Positions 1-9,228 of a DNA stretch of 64,000 nucleotides are shown in pieces (positions within the stretch are counted from its first letter, which is position 1; the number at the start of each line of letters is the position of its first letter). The notes beneath the pieces were generated by a model. That model had not been told where the DNA came from, did not search any database, and was given only the letters and a program-made list of their open reading frames with translations. Source of the DNA: Polaromonas sp. JS666 (GTDB lineage: Bacteria > Pseudomonadota > Gammaproteobacteria > Burkholderiales > Burkholderiaceae_C); assembly GCF_000013865.1 (NCBI RefSeq), contig NC_007948.1, positions 1,364,001 through 1,428,000 on the forward strand, read 5' to 3'. The translations under genes were made by a program, and so were the position numbers.

Positions 1-1
1 A

Positions 2-481
2 CTGCTGCAGGCCTCGCAAGCCGGCGCTCAGGCGCCTACCCAGCTGACGCCCCTGATGCCCCAGCGGGTCGAGCAACTGGTCTGGCTGGGGCTTGCCCCG
101 GAGACGCTTGCCGCGCTGGAACCCTACATCACGCTGCTGCCCGTGCGTACCCCTGTCAACCTCAATACCGCCAGCGCCGAAGTTATTTATGCCAGTACAG
201 CCGGGCTGGAGATGGCTGAAGCGCAAAAGCTGGTGGCCGCGCGTGCGCGCAGCCACTTTCGAACGCTGGCCGATGCCAATCAGCAACACAGTGGCCCAAG
301 CGGGGCGTTCAATGACGGCCAGCACGCGGTGGCCTCCCGGTTTTTTGAAGTACGCGGCAGATTGCGGCTCGACCAGACGGAGGTCCAGGAGCGTTCAGTG
401 CTGCAGCGCGACGGCCTGACGGTGCGCACGCTCCGGCGCGACCGGGGCGTTGTCACGGTGACAGACGTGGCCCGCCGCTGA
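2..481 (+). CDS. gspK: Type II secretion minor pseudopilin GspK, C-terminal part
   Basis: The reading frame is open from the window edge, so only the C-terminal ~159 residues are seen and the start lies outside. GspK is the large minor pseudopilin that caps the type II secretion pseudopilus tip with GspI and GspJ in the periplasm. The segment PVNLNTASAEVIYAS, near the middle of the visible part, is the typical GspK stretch of its helix-hairpin-like domain. It is followed at 600 by gspL on the same strand, which fits the standard K-L order. The 118-bp spacer before gspL is larger than the other gsp spacers and could hold an internal promoter (a TACAAT hexamer lies about 25 bp before gspL). Confidence 0.9.
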   Translation: MLQASQAGAQAPTQLTPLMPQRVEQLVWLGLAPETLAALEPYITLLPVRTPVNLNTASAEVIYASTAGLEMAEAQKLVAARARSHFRTLADANQQHSGPSGAFNDGQHAVASRFFEVRGRLRLDQTEVQERSVLQRDGLTVRTLRRDRGVVTVTDVARR

Positions 482-599
482 GACGCAGAGAAGAATTGCA
501 TCCATTGCATCCGGCCGCGGTCGGGGTACGTTGAGGGTACGTTGGGGTATTCATAGTCAAAACGCTACCCTACAATGAAATGAACCGGGGTCTTTGCCC

Positions 600-1823
600 A
601 TGAGCACACTGATCGTTTATCTCCCCTTGGCGGCACCCGGTGCTGCGGCAAGCTATGACTACGTACGCACGCACGACGGTCGAACGATGACGGACCACGC
701 CAGTGTGCCGTTGGCCCTGCTGCCGGGCGCCGAGCGCGGCGGCGAGGTGATCGCCGTCGTGCCCGTGGGGTTGCTGTCGTGGCATCTGGTCGAGTTGCCC
801 AAGGGCGTTGGCATGGGCTCACCGCGGCTGCGCTCCATCCTGGAAGGCCTGCTCGAAGACCGGCTGCTGGATGAGCCGGAGCAACTGCATCTGGCCCTGG
901 CGCCGGGTGCCGTTGCCGGTGGACAGGCCTGGGTCGCTGTTTGTGACAAGCACTGGCTGCGTGGGCACCTGCAGGCGCTGGAACTCGCGCAACGTCCGGT
1001 CACCCGCATCGTGCCGGAGTTTGCCCCGGCGCCTGGCCCTCTGTACCTGCACGCTGTGGGTGAGGCCGACCTGCCGCAGCTGCTGGTTACCGGCGATGTT
1101 GCAGCGGGCGTGATGCTACTTCCCCTGAACGCCGCAGCGATGACCCTGATCCCGGTCACCAGTGAATCCGATGAAGAGCTTCAGGCCCTGGCTGAACCCG
1201 GCGTGGCCGCACTGGCCGAGCAGGTGCTTCAGCGCAAGGTCGGCGTGATGACCCGGCCCCAGCGCTGGCTGGAGGCCGCCCGTTCGCCCTGGGACCTGGC
1301 GCAGTTTGAGCTCGCCTCCTCGAGCCGCGCGCGCACGGTCAAACGCCTGTCCAGCGTGGGCCGCGAGCTGTGGCAATCGCCCGCCTGGCGACCGGCGCGG
1401 TGGGGCGCTGCGCTGCTGCTGCTGGCCAATCTGATCGGTTTGAATGCCTGGGCCTGGAAAGAGCAATCGGCGCTGCAGGCCCGGCGTGCGGCGGTCAAGG
1501 ACACCCTGATGCAGACCTTTCCGAACGTCAAGGTGGTGGTGGATGCGCCGCTTCAAATGGAGCGTGAGGTGGCGGCATTGCGGCAGGCCACCGGAGCCGC
1601 CTCGGGGCGCGATCTGGAGGCCATTCTGGCGGCGCTGGGCGCAACCATGGCTCACGGCCGGACCGCGGGCGCCATTGAATTCGTGGCTGGCGAGGCCCGC
1701 ATCAAGGGCCTGCAACTCGGTCCCGAGGAAGCGTCCACCCTGTCCGTCCAGCTCAAGGGCCAGGGCTACAGCGCGCGGGCGGAAGGCGACACCATGTTCA
1801 TCAAGCAGGAGCTGGCCCCATGA
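600..1823 (+). CDS. gspL: Type II secretion assembly platform protein GspL
   Basis: About 407 residues. GspL links the cytoplasmic ATPase GspE to the inner-membrane platform and pairs with GspM. The N-terminal ~260 residues have the actin-like cytoplasmic domain pattern (MSTLIVYLPL start, central FAPAPG segment). One membrane span lies near residues 267-287 (AALLLLANLIGLNAWAW), followed by a periplasmic ferredoxin-like domain. The frame is open to a TTG at 594, but ATG at 600 gives the usual GspL N-terminus. The stop overlaps the gspM start by ATGA, indicating translational coupling. Confidence 0.93.
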   Translation: MSTLIVYLPLAAPGAAASYDYVRTHDGRTMTDHASVPLALLPGAERGGEVIAVVPVGLLSWHLVELPKGVGMGSPRLRSILEGLLEDRLLDEPEQLHLALAPGAVAGGQAWVAVCDKHWLRGHLQALELAQRPVTRIVPEFAPAPGPLYLHAVGEADLPQLLVTGDVAAGVMLLPLNAAAMTLIPVTSESDEELQALAEPGVAALAEQVLQRKVGVMTRPQRWLEAARSPWDLAQFELASSSRARTVKRLSSVGRELWQSPAWRPARWGAALLLLANLIGLNAWAWKEQSALQARRAAVKDTLMQTFPNVKVVVDAPLQMEREVAALRQATGAASGRDLEAILAALGATMAHGRTAGAIEFVAGEARIKGLQLGPEEASTLSVQLKGQGYSARAEGDTMFIKQELAP

Positions 1824-2323
1824 AAATCGCCGATGCCCTGGCCCCTCTTCAGGCGCGCTGGCATGCACTTGGCCAACGCGAGCAAACCTTGCTCCGCAGC
1901 GTTGCGTTGCTGGTGGGGCTGGCATTGCTCTGGTGGGGGCTGATGGCGCCCCCGTTGCGCACTTTGCGCCAGGCTGAGGCGCAGCAGCGCAGCCTGGATG
2001 CGCAGTGGCAGAAAATGCAGGGCCTGCGGGCGCAGGCTCAGGCCCTGCAGTCGCAGCCCAGGATCAGCCGTGACGATGCGCTGCGCGCGCTCCAGGCTTC
2101 GGTGAAGCTTCTGGGCGCGTCTGCGCAGCTGAGTGTGGTGGGCGACCGCGCCACCGTCACGCTGCGCAACACGCCGGCCGATGCTTTGGCCCAATGGTTG
2201 GCCCAGGCACGAGCGAATGCGGGCGCCATCCCGGATGAGGCGCGCCTGGTGCGCAACGCCTCCAACCCGGCCGGTCCGGCCGCGTGGGACGGCATGCTGG
2301 TACTGAGGCTTCCGGTGCAGTAG
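1820..2323 (+). CDS. gspM: Type II secretion protein GspM
   Basis: A 167-residue bitopic inner-membrane protein of the secretion platform. A short cytoplasmic N-terminus is followed by one hydrophobic span at about residues 27-47 (VALLVGLALLWWGLMAPPL), then a coiled-coil-prone region rich in Gln and Ala, then a small periplasmic ferredoxin-like domain. GspM stabilises GspL; the two genes overlap by 4 bp, which supports the assignment. Size fits the family (about 160-180 aa). Confidence 0.9.
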   Translation: MKIADALAPLQARWHALGQREQTLLRSVALLVGLALLWWGLMAPPLRTLRQAEAQQRSLDAQWQKMQGLRAQAQALQSQPRISRDDALRALQASVKLLGASAQLSVVGDRATVTLRNTPADALAQWLAQARANAGAIPDEARLVRNASNPAGPAAWDGMLVLRLPVQ

Positions 2324-2387
2324 GCCGGTCCCGTTTCATTCGATCATCTCTCTGCTTCACGCCTTCAAACCAAGTCTGAATCCCACC

Positions 2388-3191
2388 GTGTTGCGCCCCC
2401 GAGCCTCCTCCCGCCATCCTGCCGAAGTTGCACCATGGCGTTGGGCGCTTTCGGGAGCTTTGATCGGGTTGGTTACGGCTTTACTCGTGTACGCGCCGGC
2501 GGCCTGGCTGGCCGCGGCCGTGTCCGGGGCCACATTGGGGCGGGTTGAATTGATCGAGGCGCGCGGTACGGTCTGGACCGGCTCGGCAAGGCTGCTGCTG
2601 ACGGGGGGTGCCGGCAGTCGTGACAGCGCTATCCTGCCGGGGCGTGTGGACTGGCATCTGCGTCCCGGCTTGCTGGCCCTGAACCTGCAAGTGACCGCCG
2701 ACTGCTGCACGCCCACGCCGCTGCGGGGGCGACTGGCCCCGCGCCGGGGCGGGGTGATCCTGCAGGTGGCCGATGGCGCAACGCAATGGCCGGCGGCCAT
2801 CCTGGCGGGGTTGGGTACCCCCTGGAACACAGTGCAGGCCGAGGGCAGCCTGCGGCTCGTAACGCAAAACCTTTCCCTGGAATGGACCGGGGGCCGGACG
2901 GTGGTGTCGGGACGCGCCGAGTTGACGGCGCTGAGCCTGTCGTCGCGCCTGTCTACCCTCAAACCCATGGGGAGTTACCGTATGACTCTCATCGGAGGCA
3001 ACACAACCTCACTGGAACTTGCTACGCTCGAGGGAAGCCTGCAATTAAGTGGCAGTGGGCGCTGGGTGGGTTCACATCTGCGTTTTGAGGGGGTGGCCAG
3101 CGCCCAGCCTGAGCATGAAGCGGCACTGGCCAACCTGCTGAACATCATCGGGCGCCGTGACGGCAGTCGTTCCATCATTACCTGGGGTTAA
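2388..3191 (+). CDS. gspN: Type II secretion protein GspN
   Basis: 267 residues beginning with GTG at 2388, 64 bp after gspM. GspN is an accessory membrane protein present only in some type II systems. It has one N-terminal membrane span (roughly residues 23-46, ALIGLVTALLVYAPAAWLA) and a periplasmic beta-rich remainder with a VWTGSARLLL segment typical of GspN. Position between gspM and gspD is the Burkholderiales arrangement. The GTG start is the first initiation codon in frame after an upstream stop; a slightly later start cannot be excluded. Confidence 0.87.
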   Translation: MLRPRASSRHPAEVAPWRWALSGALIGLVTALLVYAPAAWLAAAVSGATLGRVELIEARGTVWTGSARLLLTGGAGSRDSAILPGRVDWHLRPGLLALNLQVTADCCTPTPLRGRLAPRRGGVILQVADGATQWPAAILAGLGTPWNTVQAEGSLRLVTQNLSLEWTGGRTVVSGRAELTALSLSSRLSTLKPMGSYRMTLIGGNTTSLELATLEGSLQLSGSGRWVGSHLRFEGVASAQPEHEAALANLLNIIGRRDGSRSIITWG

Positions 3192-3196
3192 GAAGT

Positions 3197-5440
3197 ATGA
3201 CAAACATCCAGACCCAAGCCCATGTGCTCTCAACCCTGGCCACATTGCCCAGGTTTCCGATTGCTGTCGTTTCGATAGCGGTTTGTGTTCTTTTTGCAGG
3301 GGATGGGAGGCCATTGCATGCCCAAACACCGCGAACCAGCCCGGCGCCGGCCAACGGCGCAGTGCGGCCGGGTGGCCCGGTCACCCTGAATTTCGCCAAC
3401 GCGGAAATCGAAGCCGTGGCGCGCACCATGGCGGTCATTACCGGCCGCAATGTGGTGGTCGATCCGCGTGTCAAGGGCACGATGACGCTGGTGACCAGCT
3501 CGCCTGTGACGCCGGCGCAGGCGCTGCGGCAGTTTTCCGCCCAGTTGCGGACGCAGGGCTTTGCGCTGGTGGAGTCGTCCGGCCTGTACCTCGTGGTGCC
3601 GGAGGCGGATGCCAAGCTGCAAAGCGGCACTGTGTCCGCCGGTCGCGTGCCGCCCGCGAGCGGGCAGATCCTCACCCAGATTTTCCGGCTCAATCACGAG
3701 ACGGCCAACAACCTGGTGCCGGTATTGCGCCCGTTGATCAGCCCGAACAACACCATCAATGTGAACCCGGGGAACAATTCGCTGATCATCACCGATTACG
3801 CAGACAACCTGCAGCGCATCGGCACCATCATCGCGGCCCTCGATGTGGCGAATGCCACGGGCGTGGAAGTCATCCGCCTGCAGCACGCCATCGCCACCGA
3901 CCTGGCACCGCTGGTTTCCCGCCTTATCGACTCCGCCGGAGCGGGGGGCGTCGCTCCGGGCCAGGCCGATACGTCCTTCAGGACGACGCTGCTGGCCGAG
4001 CCGCGCAGCAACTCGCTGATCCTGCGCGCCGCCAATCCGGCGCGCCTGGCGTTGGTCAGGACGCTGGTGGAAAGGCTCGATCAGGCCGCGATCGGTGGCA
4101 GCGGCGCGGATCCTGCCAGCGGCAATATTTATGTGGTTTACCTGAAGAACGCCGATGCCACCAAGCTGGCGACCACCTTGCGGGCCGCCATGGCGGCAAA
4201 CACCCTCGGCGCCATTGCGGCGGGCCCCGTGGTAACCGGTGCCCCGCTGCCTGGTCCCGGATCAGTCGCAGCGGCAGGCGCCGCAACCGCCACCCTCACC
4301 AGCAGCCAGCCATCCACCGGCGGGCAGATCCAGGCCGACCCGTCCACCAACTCACTGATCATTACCGCGCCCGAGCCGCTATATCGCCAGCTGCGTGCGG
4401 TGATCGACAAACTTGACGCGCGGCGCGCCCAGGTCTTCGTTGAAAGCCTGATCGCGGAGGTCAATGCCGACAAGGCTGCCGAGTTTGGCATCCAGTTCCA
4501 GGGCGCGCTGGGTAAAAAAGGCGACAACAACATCGGCTTGCTGGGTACCAACTTCAACATCGGCGGCACCAATATCATCACCCTCGCCACCCAGGCTGCC
4601 GCCGGCGTCATCGCGCCATCCACGGGGGCCAACCTTGGCGTGGCGCATCTGACCAACGGCGTGTATGTGCTGGGATTCCTGGCGCGATTCCTGGAGGCCA
4701 ATGGCGCCGGCAATATCCTTTCGACTCCCAACCTGCTGACGCTGGACAACGAGGAGGCGCGTATCGTGATTGGTCAGAACGTGCCGTTTATCACCGGCCA
4801 GTACACCAACGCCAACACCAGTGCCGGTTCAGTCAATCCGTTCCAGACCATCGAACGAAAAGATGTGGGCCTGACGCTGCGGGTAAAACCCCAGATCAGT
4901 GAAAATGGCACCGTGAAAATGCAGATCTTCCAGGAAGTCAGCAGCGTGCAGCCTTCATCGATCAACTCCGCAACCGGCCTGATCACCAACAAGCGATCGA
5001 TCGAGTCCAACGTGCTGGTGGATGATGGCGCCATCGTGGTGCTGGGTGGCCTGCTGCAGGACGAATACTCGGGAAACGTGGAAAAAGTGCCGGGCCTGGG
5101 TGATATTCCGATACTGGGTCACCTCTTCAAGGGGGAAACACGCTCGCGCAAAAAGACCAACCTGATGGTGTTCCTGCGGCCGGTGGTGGTACGCGATGCG
5201 CCGTCCAGCGAAAGCCTGTCCATGGACCGCTATGACCTGATGCGAGCCGTGCAAAAAGATGCCCAGCCCGCGTCCAGCGTGGTGGTACCTGTCAATGAGT
5301 CAGCGGTGCTGCCGCCGCTGCGTCCGGCTGCCGCAAGCTCCGTCGTGCCGCCTGCCGCATCACCAGAAGCACCGCCGGCAGTGCCGACTGTCACCCCGCC
5401 GCCCGTCGCAACCCCGCTCGTGCCCGCCCCGGGCCAGTAA
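3197..5440 (+). CDS. gspD: Type II secretion outer-membrane secretin GspD
   Basis: 747 residues. It forms the multimeric outer-membrane channel. A Sec signal peptide ends near residue 43 (VCVLFAGDGRPLHA-QT). The N0 domain follows (VTLNFANAEIEAVARTMA), then N1-N3 repeats with the VIRLQHA and IYVVYLKNADATKLA motifs, then the secretin core with VPFITGQYTN, DVGLTLRVKPQI and GGLLQDEYSG, ending in the VPGLGDIPILGHLF motif. The last ~50 residues are a Pro/Ala/Val-rich tail. No lipobox is visible, so targeting to the outer membrane may need a pilotin or be autonomous. It starts 5 bp after gspN. Confidence 0.96.
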   Translation: MTNIQTQAHVLSTLATLPRFPIAVVSIAVCVLFAGDGRPLHAQTPRTSPAPANGAVRPGGPVTLNFANAEIEAVARTMAVITGRNVVVDPRVKGTMTLVTSSPVTPAQALRQFSAQLRTQGFALVESSGLYLVVPEADAKLQSGTVSAGRVPPASGQILTQIFRLNHETANNLVPVLRPLISPNNTINVNPGNNSLIITDYADNLQRIGTIIAALDVANATGVEVIRLQHAIATDLAPLVSRLIDSAGAGGVAPGQADTSFRTTLLAEPRSNSLILRAANPARLALVRTLVERLDQAAIGGSGADPASGNIYVVYLKNADATKLATTLRAAMAANTLGAIAAGPVVTGAPLPGPGSVAAAGAATATLTSSQPSTGGQIQADPSTNSLIITAPEPLYRQLRAVIDKLDARRAQVFVESLIAEVNADKAAEFGIQFQGALGKKGDNNIGLLGTNFNIGGTNIITLATQAAAGVIAPSTGANLGVAHLTNGVYVLGFLARFLEANGAGNILSTPNLLTLDNEEARIVIGQNVPFITGQYTNANTSAGSVNPFQTIERKDVGLTLRVKPQISENGTVKMQIFQEVSSVQPSSINSATGLITNKRSIESNVLVDDGAIVVLGGLLQDEYSGNVEKVPGLGDIPILGHLFKGETRSRKKTNLMVFLRPVVVRDAPSSESLSMDRYDLMRAVQKDAQPASSVVVPVNESAVLPPLRPAAASSVVPPAASPEAPPAVPTVTPPPVATPLVPAPGQ

Positions 5441-5460
5441 ACCCGAACCAGTAAACCCCT

Positions 5461-6885
5461 ATGCGCTACCCATTGCCTTACGCCTTTGCCCGCAGCAATA
5501 CCCTGCTGCTGGAAGACGATGGCCATGCGCTGACGCTGTGGCATCCGGCCCGGCCCGACCCTGCGGCCCTGGGTGAAGTGATGCGCAAGTTCGCGGCGCA
5601 CAGCCCCGCGCTGGTCCTTCAGTGCGCCGACGCGGGAACCTTGACCCAGCGCATCAGCGCCGCCTACGCGGCAGGGGAGTCGAGTGCGGCCGCCGTGGTG
5701 AGCGAGGTGGAGTCCGACGCCGACCTGTCGCGCATCATGCAGGAGTTGCCGGCGGTCGAGGATCTGCTGGAAACCTCCGATGACGCGCCCATCATCCGCA
5801 TGCTCAATGCGCTGTTGACACAGGCCGCGCGCGACGGCGCGAGCGACATCCACATCGAGCCTTACGAGCGGCATTCGAGCGTGCGTTTTCGCGTGGACGG
5901 CACCCTGCGCGAAGTCGTGCAGCCCAACCGGGCGCTGCACGCCGCGCTGATCTCGCGCCTGAAGATCATGGCGGACCTGGATATTTCGGAAAAACGCCTT
6001 CCGCAGGATGGCCGCATCAGCCTGCGCATTGGCACGCGAGCGGTGGACGTGCGTGTGAGCACCTTGCCCAGCGCCCACGGTGAGCGCGCCGTGTTGCGCC
6101 TGCTGGACAAGAGCGAGAGCAAGCTGAGCCTGGAGTCGGTCGGCATGCAGGGTGATGTGCTTCACCGTTTCGAACACCTGATCGCCCAGCCGCACGGCAT
6201 CATCCTGGTCACCGGCCCCACGGGTTCGGGTAAAACCACCACCCTTTATGCTGCCTTGCAGCGGCTCGATGCCAGCGCCAGCAACATCATGACGGTCGAA
6301 GATCCCATCGAGTACGAGCTTGCGGGCATCGGGCAGACGCAGGTCAATTCAAAGATAGACCTGAGCTTTGCCAAGGCGCTGCGCGCCATCCTGCGCCAGG
6401 ACCCGGACGTGATCATGATCGGTGAGATCCGGGATTTTGAGACCGCGCAGATCGCCATACAGGCCTCGCTGACCGGCCACCTGGTGCTCGCCACGCTGCA
6501 CACCAATGATGCGTCCAGTGCCGTGACGCGCCTGACCGATATCGGTGTGGAGCCCTTTTTGCTGAGTTCGTCCCTGCTCGGCGTGCTGGCACAGCGGCTG
6601 GTGCGCAAGCGGTGCACCTACTGCCATGCTTCTTCGGCAGGTCCGGGCCTGGCCGCCGGCTGCGAGCATTGCGGCTATACCGGTTACGCGGGCCGTACGG
6701 GCGTCTTTGAGTTGCTGGTGACCGATGACGCTGTTCGCGCCCAGATTCACAACCGCGCGTCTGAGGCAGAAATTCGCGCAGCCGCGCTGCAGGCGGGCAT
6801 GATGCTGATGCGCGACGACGGTGAGCGGCTGGTCACCGCCGGCGTCACCTCGCGCGAGGAGTTGCTGCGCGTGACCCCCGACTGA
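5461..6885 (+). CDS. gspE: Type II secretion ATPase GspE
   Basis: 474-residue cytoplasmic hexameric ATPase powering pseudopilus assembly. Visible features in order: N2 domain with DGASDIHIEP and RFRVDGTLRE, Walker A GPTGSGKTTT near residues 251-260, Asp box, Walker B DPDVIMIGEIRD, His box TGHLVLATLHTND, and the C-terminal zinc-binding CxxC...CxxC element (CTYC, CEHC) that is diagnostic of GspE-class ATPases. Compared with E. coli-type GspE the N-terminal N1 domain is short. Confidence 0.96.
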   Translation: MRYPLPYAFARSNTLLLEDDGHALTLWHPARPDPAALGEVMRKFAAHSPALVLQCADAGTLTQRISAAYAAGESSAAAVVSEVESDADLSRIMQELPAVEDLLETSDDAPIIRMLNALLTQAARDGASDIHIEPYERHSSVRFRVDGTLREVVQPNRALHAALISRLKIMADLDISEKRLPQDGRISLRIGTRAVDVRVSTLPSAHGERAVLRLLDKSESKLSLESVGMQGDVLHRFEHLIAQPHGIILVTGPTGSGKTTTLYAALQRLDASASNIMTVEDPIEYELAGIGQTQVNSKIDLSFAKALRAILRQDPDVIMIGEIRDFETAQIAIQASLTGHLVLATLHTNDASSAVTRLTDIGVEPFLLSSSLLGVLAQRLVRKRCTYCHASSAGPGLAAGCEHCGYTGYAGRTGVFELLVTDDAVRAQIHNRASEAEIRAAALQAGMMLMRDDGERLVTAGVTSREELLRVTPD

Positions 6886-6919
6886 ACCCGCACCGGCCCG
6901 AATACTGCGCCAAGCCATC

Positions 6920-8152
6920 ATGCCCGCCTATTCTTTTGAGGCCATGCAGAACGACGGCAAGCTCCGCCGGGGGGTGATCGAGGCTGACACGGCCAAGGCA
7001 GCGCGCGGCCTGCTGCGCACGCAGGCGCTGGTGCCACTGGTTGTCGAGCCGGTGAGCGGCAGCGCTGGCCCGGGCATCCCCCGTTCGTTGCTGCAGACGC
7101 CCTTGTTTGGCGGCCGCGTCTTCAATACCGCGAACCTGACGATCTGGACGCGCCAGCTCGCCGGGCTGGTTTCGTCCGGCCTGCCGCTGGAGCGTGCGCT
7201 GACCGCGCTGACCGACGAAGCCGAGGACGAGAAGCAGCGCAACCTGGTGGCCGCCCTGCGCGCCGAGGTGAACGGCGGGGCGAGCTTTGCCCGGGCGCTG
7301 TCGCACCACCCCGGCGAATTCTCGGCGATCTACATCGCCGTCATCGGCGCGGGGGAGCAAACCGGCTACCTGGGCCTGGTGCTTGAACGTCTGGCTGACG
7401 ACCTGGAGGAGCGCCAGACGCTCAAGGCCAAACTCATAGGCGCGGCGCTGTACCCGGCTATCGTGACGCTGGTGGCCATCGTGATCGTGATGTTCCTGGT
7501 CGGCTATGTGGTGCCGCAGGTGGCCAGCGTCTTTGCGGGCACCAAGCGGGCGCTGCCTTTCCTTACCGTGGCCATGCTGGCCATCAGCGGCTTTGTGCGC
7601 AGCTATGGATGGGCGCTGCTGGGTGCTCTTGTTCTGATAGTGACAAGTATCCGTCTGGCCTTGAGAAACGAAGGTTTCCGCGAGAAATTCGACGCCAGAA
7701 CCCTGACCCTGCCGCTGGTCGGACGGCTCTCGCGTGACTACAACGCGGCGCGCTTTGCCAGCACGCTGGCCATGCTGGCTGGCGCGGGCGTGCCCATTCT
7801 CAAGGCCTTGCAGGCGGCTGCCGAAACCCTGTCCAACCGTGCCATGCGCGCTGACGCGCTCGATGCCCTCCTGCTGGTGCGCGAGGGTGCTCCACTGGCC
7901 TCGGCGCTGGCGCAGAAAAAACGCTTTCCCGGCCTGGTGAGCATGTTTGCGCGCCTGGGCGAGCAGACGGGCCAGCTGCCCGTGATGCTGCAGCGCGCCG
8001 CCCTGCAGCTGTCCAACGAAGTGCAGCGGCGCGCCATGGCACTGGCCACCATTTTGGAGCCGCTGCTCATAGTGGCGATGGGGCTGGTGGTGATGCTGAT
8101 CGTGCTGGCGGTGCTACTGCCGATTATTCAGCTCAACCAGTTCGTGAAATGA
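6920..8152 (+). CDS. gspF: Type II secretion inner-membrane protein GspF
   Basis: 410 residues. GspF is the polytopic platform protein contacting GspE and GspL. It has the two tandem T2SSF domains (TIWTRQLAGLVSSGLPLERAL and NAARFASTLAMLAGAGVPIL, each followed by an EQTG motif) and three membrane spans near residues 173-195, 213-245 and 378-402. It is the last gene of this gsp block; gspC is not seen and G-J would lie upstream of the window. Just after the stop there is a small run of GAGCGATAT repeats and a strong hairpin. Confidence 0.95.
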   Translation: MPAYSFEAMQNDGKLRRGVIEADTAKAARGLLRTQALVPLVVEPVSGSAGPGIPRSLLQTPLFGGRVFNTANLTIWTRQLAGLVSSGLPLERALTALTDEAEDEKQRNLVAALRAEVNGGASFARALSHHPGEFSAIYIAVIGAGEQTGYLGLVLERLADDLEERQTLKAKLIGAALYPAIVTLVAIVIVMFLVGYVVPQVASVFAGTKRALPFLTVAMLAISGFVRSYGWALLGALVLIVTSIRLALRNEGFREKFDARTLTLPLVGRLSRDYNAARFASTLAMLAGAGVPILKALQAAAETLSNRAMRADALDALLLVREGAPLASALAQKKRFPGLVSMFARLGEQTGQLPVMLQRAALQLSNEVQRRAMALATILEPLLIVAMGLVVMLIVLAVLLPIIQLNQFVK

Positions 8153-8188
8153 GCGATATGAGCGATATGAGCGACTGAGTTTCGGCTG

Positions 8189-8213
8189 CGATCCCGGACG
8201 CCTGCCGGGATCG
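8189..8213 (+). terminator. Hairpin after gspF, possible terminator
   Basis: A perfect 9-bp inverted repeat, CGATCCCGG / CCGGGATCG, with a 7-nt loop lies 37 bp after gspF. The T-run is weak and delayed (TTTTT about 10 bp later), so this may be an imperfect intrinsic terminator or only an mRNA 3' stabiliser. Confidence 0.5.
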
Positions 8214-8271
8214 ACCGGTGGTTTTTAAACAAGTTACGCGGCGCGGCCTCAAGGCACGCATTTGGCCATGC

Positions 8272-8277
8272 TATAAT
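8272..8277 (+). promoter_or_regulatory. -10 element of the tRNA-Arg promoter
   Basis: A consensus TATAAT lies 10 bp before the mature tRNA 5' end, as expected for a tRNA promoter. The -35 is weak: TCAAGG about 17 bp upstream is the best candidate. Confidence 0.6.
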
Positions 8278-8287
8278 CTTAAGCTAC

Positions 8288-8364
8288 GCGGCTGTAGCTC
8301 AGTTGGATAGAGTACTTGGCTACGAACCAAGGGGTCGTGGGTTCAATTCCTGCCAGCCGCACCA
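8288..8364 (+). tRNA. tRNA-Arg (anticodon ACG)
   Basis: 77-nt cloverleaf. The acceptor stem GCGGCTG/CAGCCGC pairs perfectly, the anticodon stem CTTGG/CCAAG holds the loop CTACGAA with anticodon ACG, the T-arm contains GTTCAATTC, and CCA is encoded. The wobble A would be deaminated to inosine by TadA to read CGU/CGC/CGA. Confidence 0.97.
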
Positions 8365-8370
8365 AAAACG

Positions 8371-8406
8371 AAAGCCTGCAACGAAAGTTGCAGGCTTTTT
8401 CGTTTT
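8371..8406 (+). terminator. Rho-independent terminator after tRNA-Arg
   Basis: AAAGCCTGCAAC and its exact complement surround a GAAA tetraloop, followed by a T-rich tract (TTTTTCGTTTTTT). It begins 6 bp after the tRNA CCA. Confidence 0.92.
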
Positions 8407-8469
8407 TTCGCCGGTCATTTTTGCTGTGGATCAGCAGCCTCAGCGCCTCAGTGCTATTCTGGTCAGGCC

Positions 8470-9042
8470 ATGAGCAAAGCTTTCACCCGGGAAACCGAAC
8501 AGGACGACGAAGACTTGGCGCTTGCGCCACTGCCTGCGGGCGGCAAGAATTACATCACGCCGGTGGGTTACGAGCGCCTGCGCGCCGAATTGCTCGACCT
8601 GATCGACAACGAACGTCCCAAGGTCGTGGAGATTGTTCACTGGGCTGCCAGCAATGGTGACCGGTCTGAAAACGGGGACTATCACTACGGTAAAAAACGC
8701 CTGCGCGAGATTGACCGGCGCATCCGGTTTTTGACGCAAAGGCTGGAAATCGCCGAGATCAGCAACCCCTCCATCCACCATGGCAGCGACCAGGTGTTTT
8801 TTGGCGCCACCGTGACTTATGTCGATGACAGGGGCGAGGAGCGTACCGTCACCATTCTGGGGATTGATGAAGCCAACAGCGCCTTGGGGCAAATCAGCTG
8901 GATTTCTCCGGCGGCCAGGGCGCTGCTCAAATCACGGGTGGGTGATGAAGTGAACCTGGTCACGCCCCAGGGCCTGCAGGTGCTCGAAGTGCTGAAGGTG
9001 GACTATCCAGCGCCCGATGCCCGCGAGGACCTCAAGCAGTAA
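8470..9042 (+). CDS. greB: Transcript cleavage factor GreB
   Basis: 190 residues. GreB stimulates cleavage of backtracked RNA by RNA polymerase. The N-terminal coiled coil carries the acidic tip (GDRSENGDYHYGKKRLREID, around residues 61-81), and the C-terminal FKBP-like domain contains FGATVTYVDD and ISWISPAARALL. The LREIDRRIRFL segment is the GreB-type coiled coil rather than GreA. An extra ~25-residue acidic N-terminus precedes the conserved YITPVGYERLR. It is transcribed alone after the tRNA terminator; the next gene is convergent. Confidence 0.93.
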   Translation: MSKAFTRETEQDDEDLALAPLPAGGKNYITPVGYERLRAELLDLIDNERPKVVEIVHWAASNGDRSENGDYHYGKKRLREIDRRIRFLTQRLEIAEISNPSIHHGSDQVFFGATVTYVDDRGEERTVTILGIDEANSALGQISWISPAARALLKSRVGDEVNLVTPQGLQVLEVLKVDYPAPDAREDLKQ

Positions 9043-9104
9043 AACGCAGAAACGTTACCCCTGCAATGTCACATCGAGGCCACAGAGCTACAGGTTAACG
9101 AACG

Positions 9105-9224
9105 TGGGGGCCAAGTGGCAGCTCTCCAGCCCAGCAGGGGCCGCGGAACCGGCTTAGCCGGGCCGCAGGCGCAGCGGCCCCCTCGGGGGGCAGCGGCTAC
9201 ACGAAGTGAGCAAGCGTGGGGGCC
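9105..9224. repeat. Dispersed intergenic repeat, copy 1
   Basis: Between greB and spoT lies a GC-rich segment with a CCCCCTCGGGGGG-type hairpin core, flanked by ACACGAAGTGAGCAAGCG on one side and CCGGCTTAGCCGGG on the other. Its reverse complement aligns over ~110 bp with 16912-17030 (shared blocks include CGTGT, AGGGGGC, AAGCCxGTTCC and CTGCTGG). This looks like a REP/BIME-like family of Comamonadaceae. The end abuts the spoT stop codon. Confidence 0.7.
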
Positions 9225-9228
9225 AATT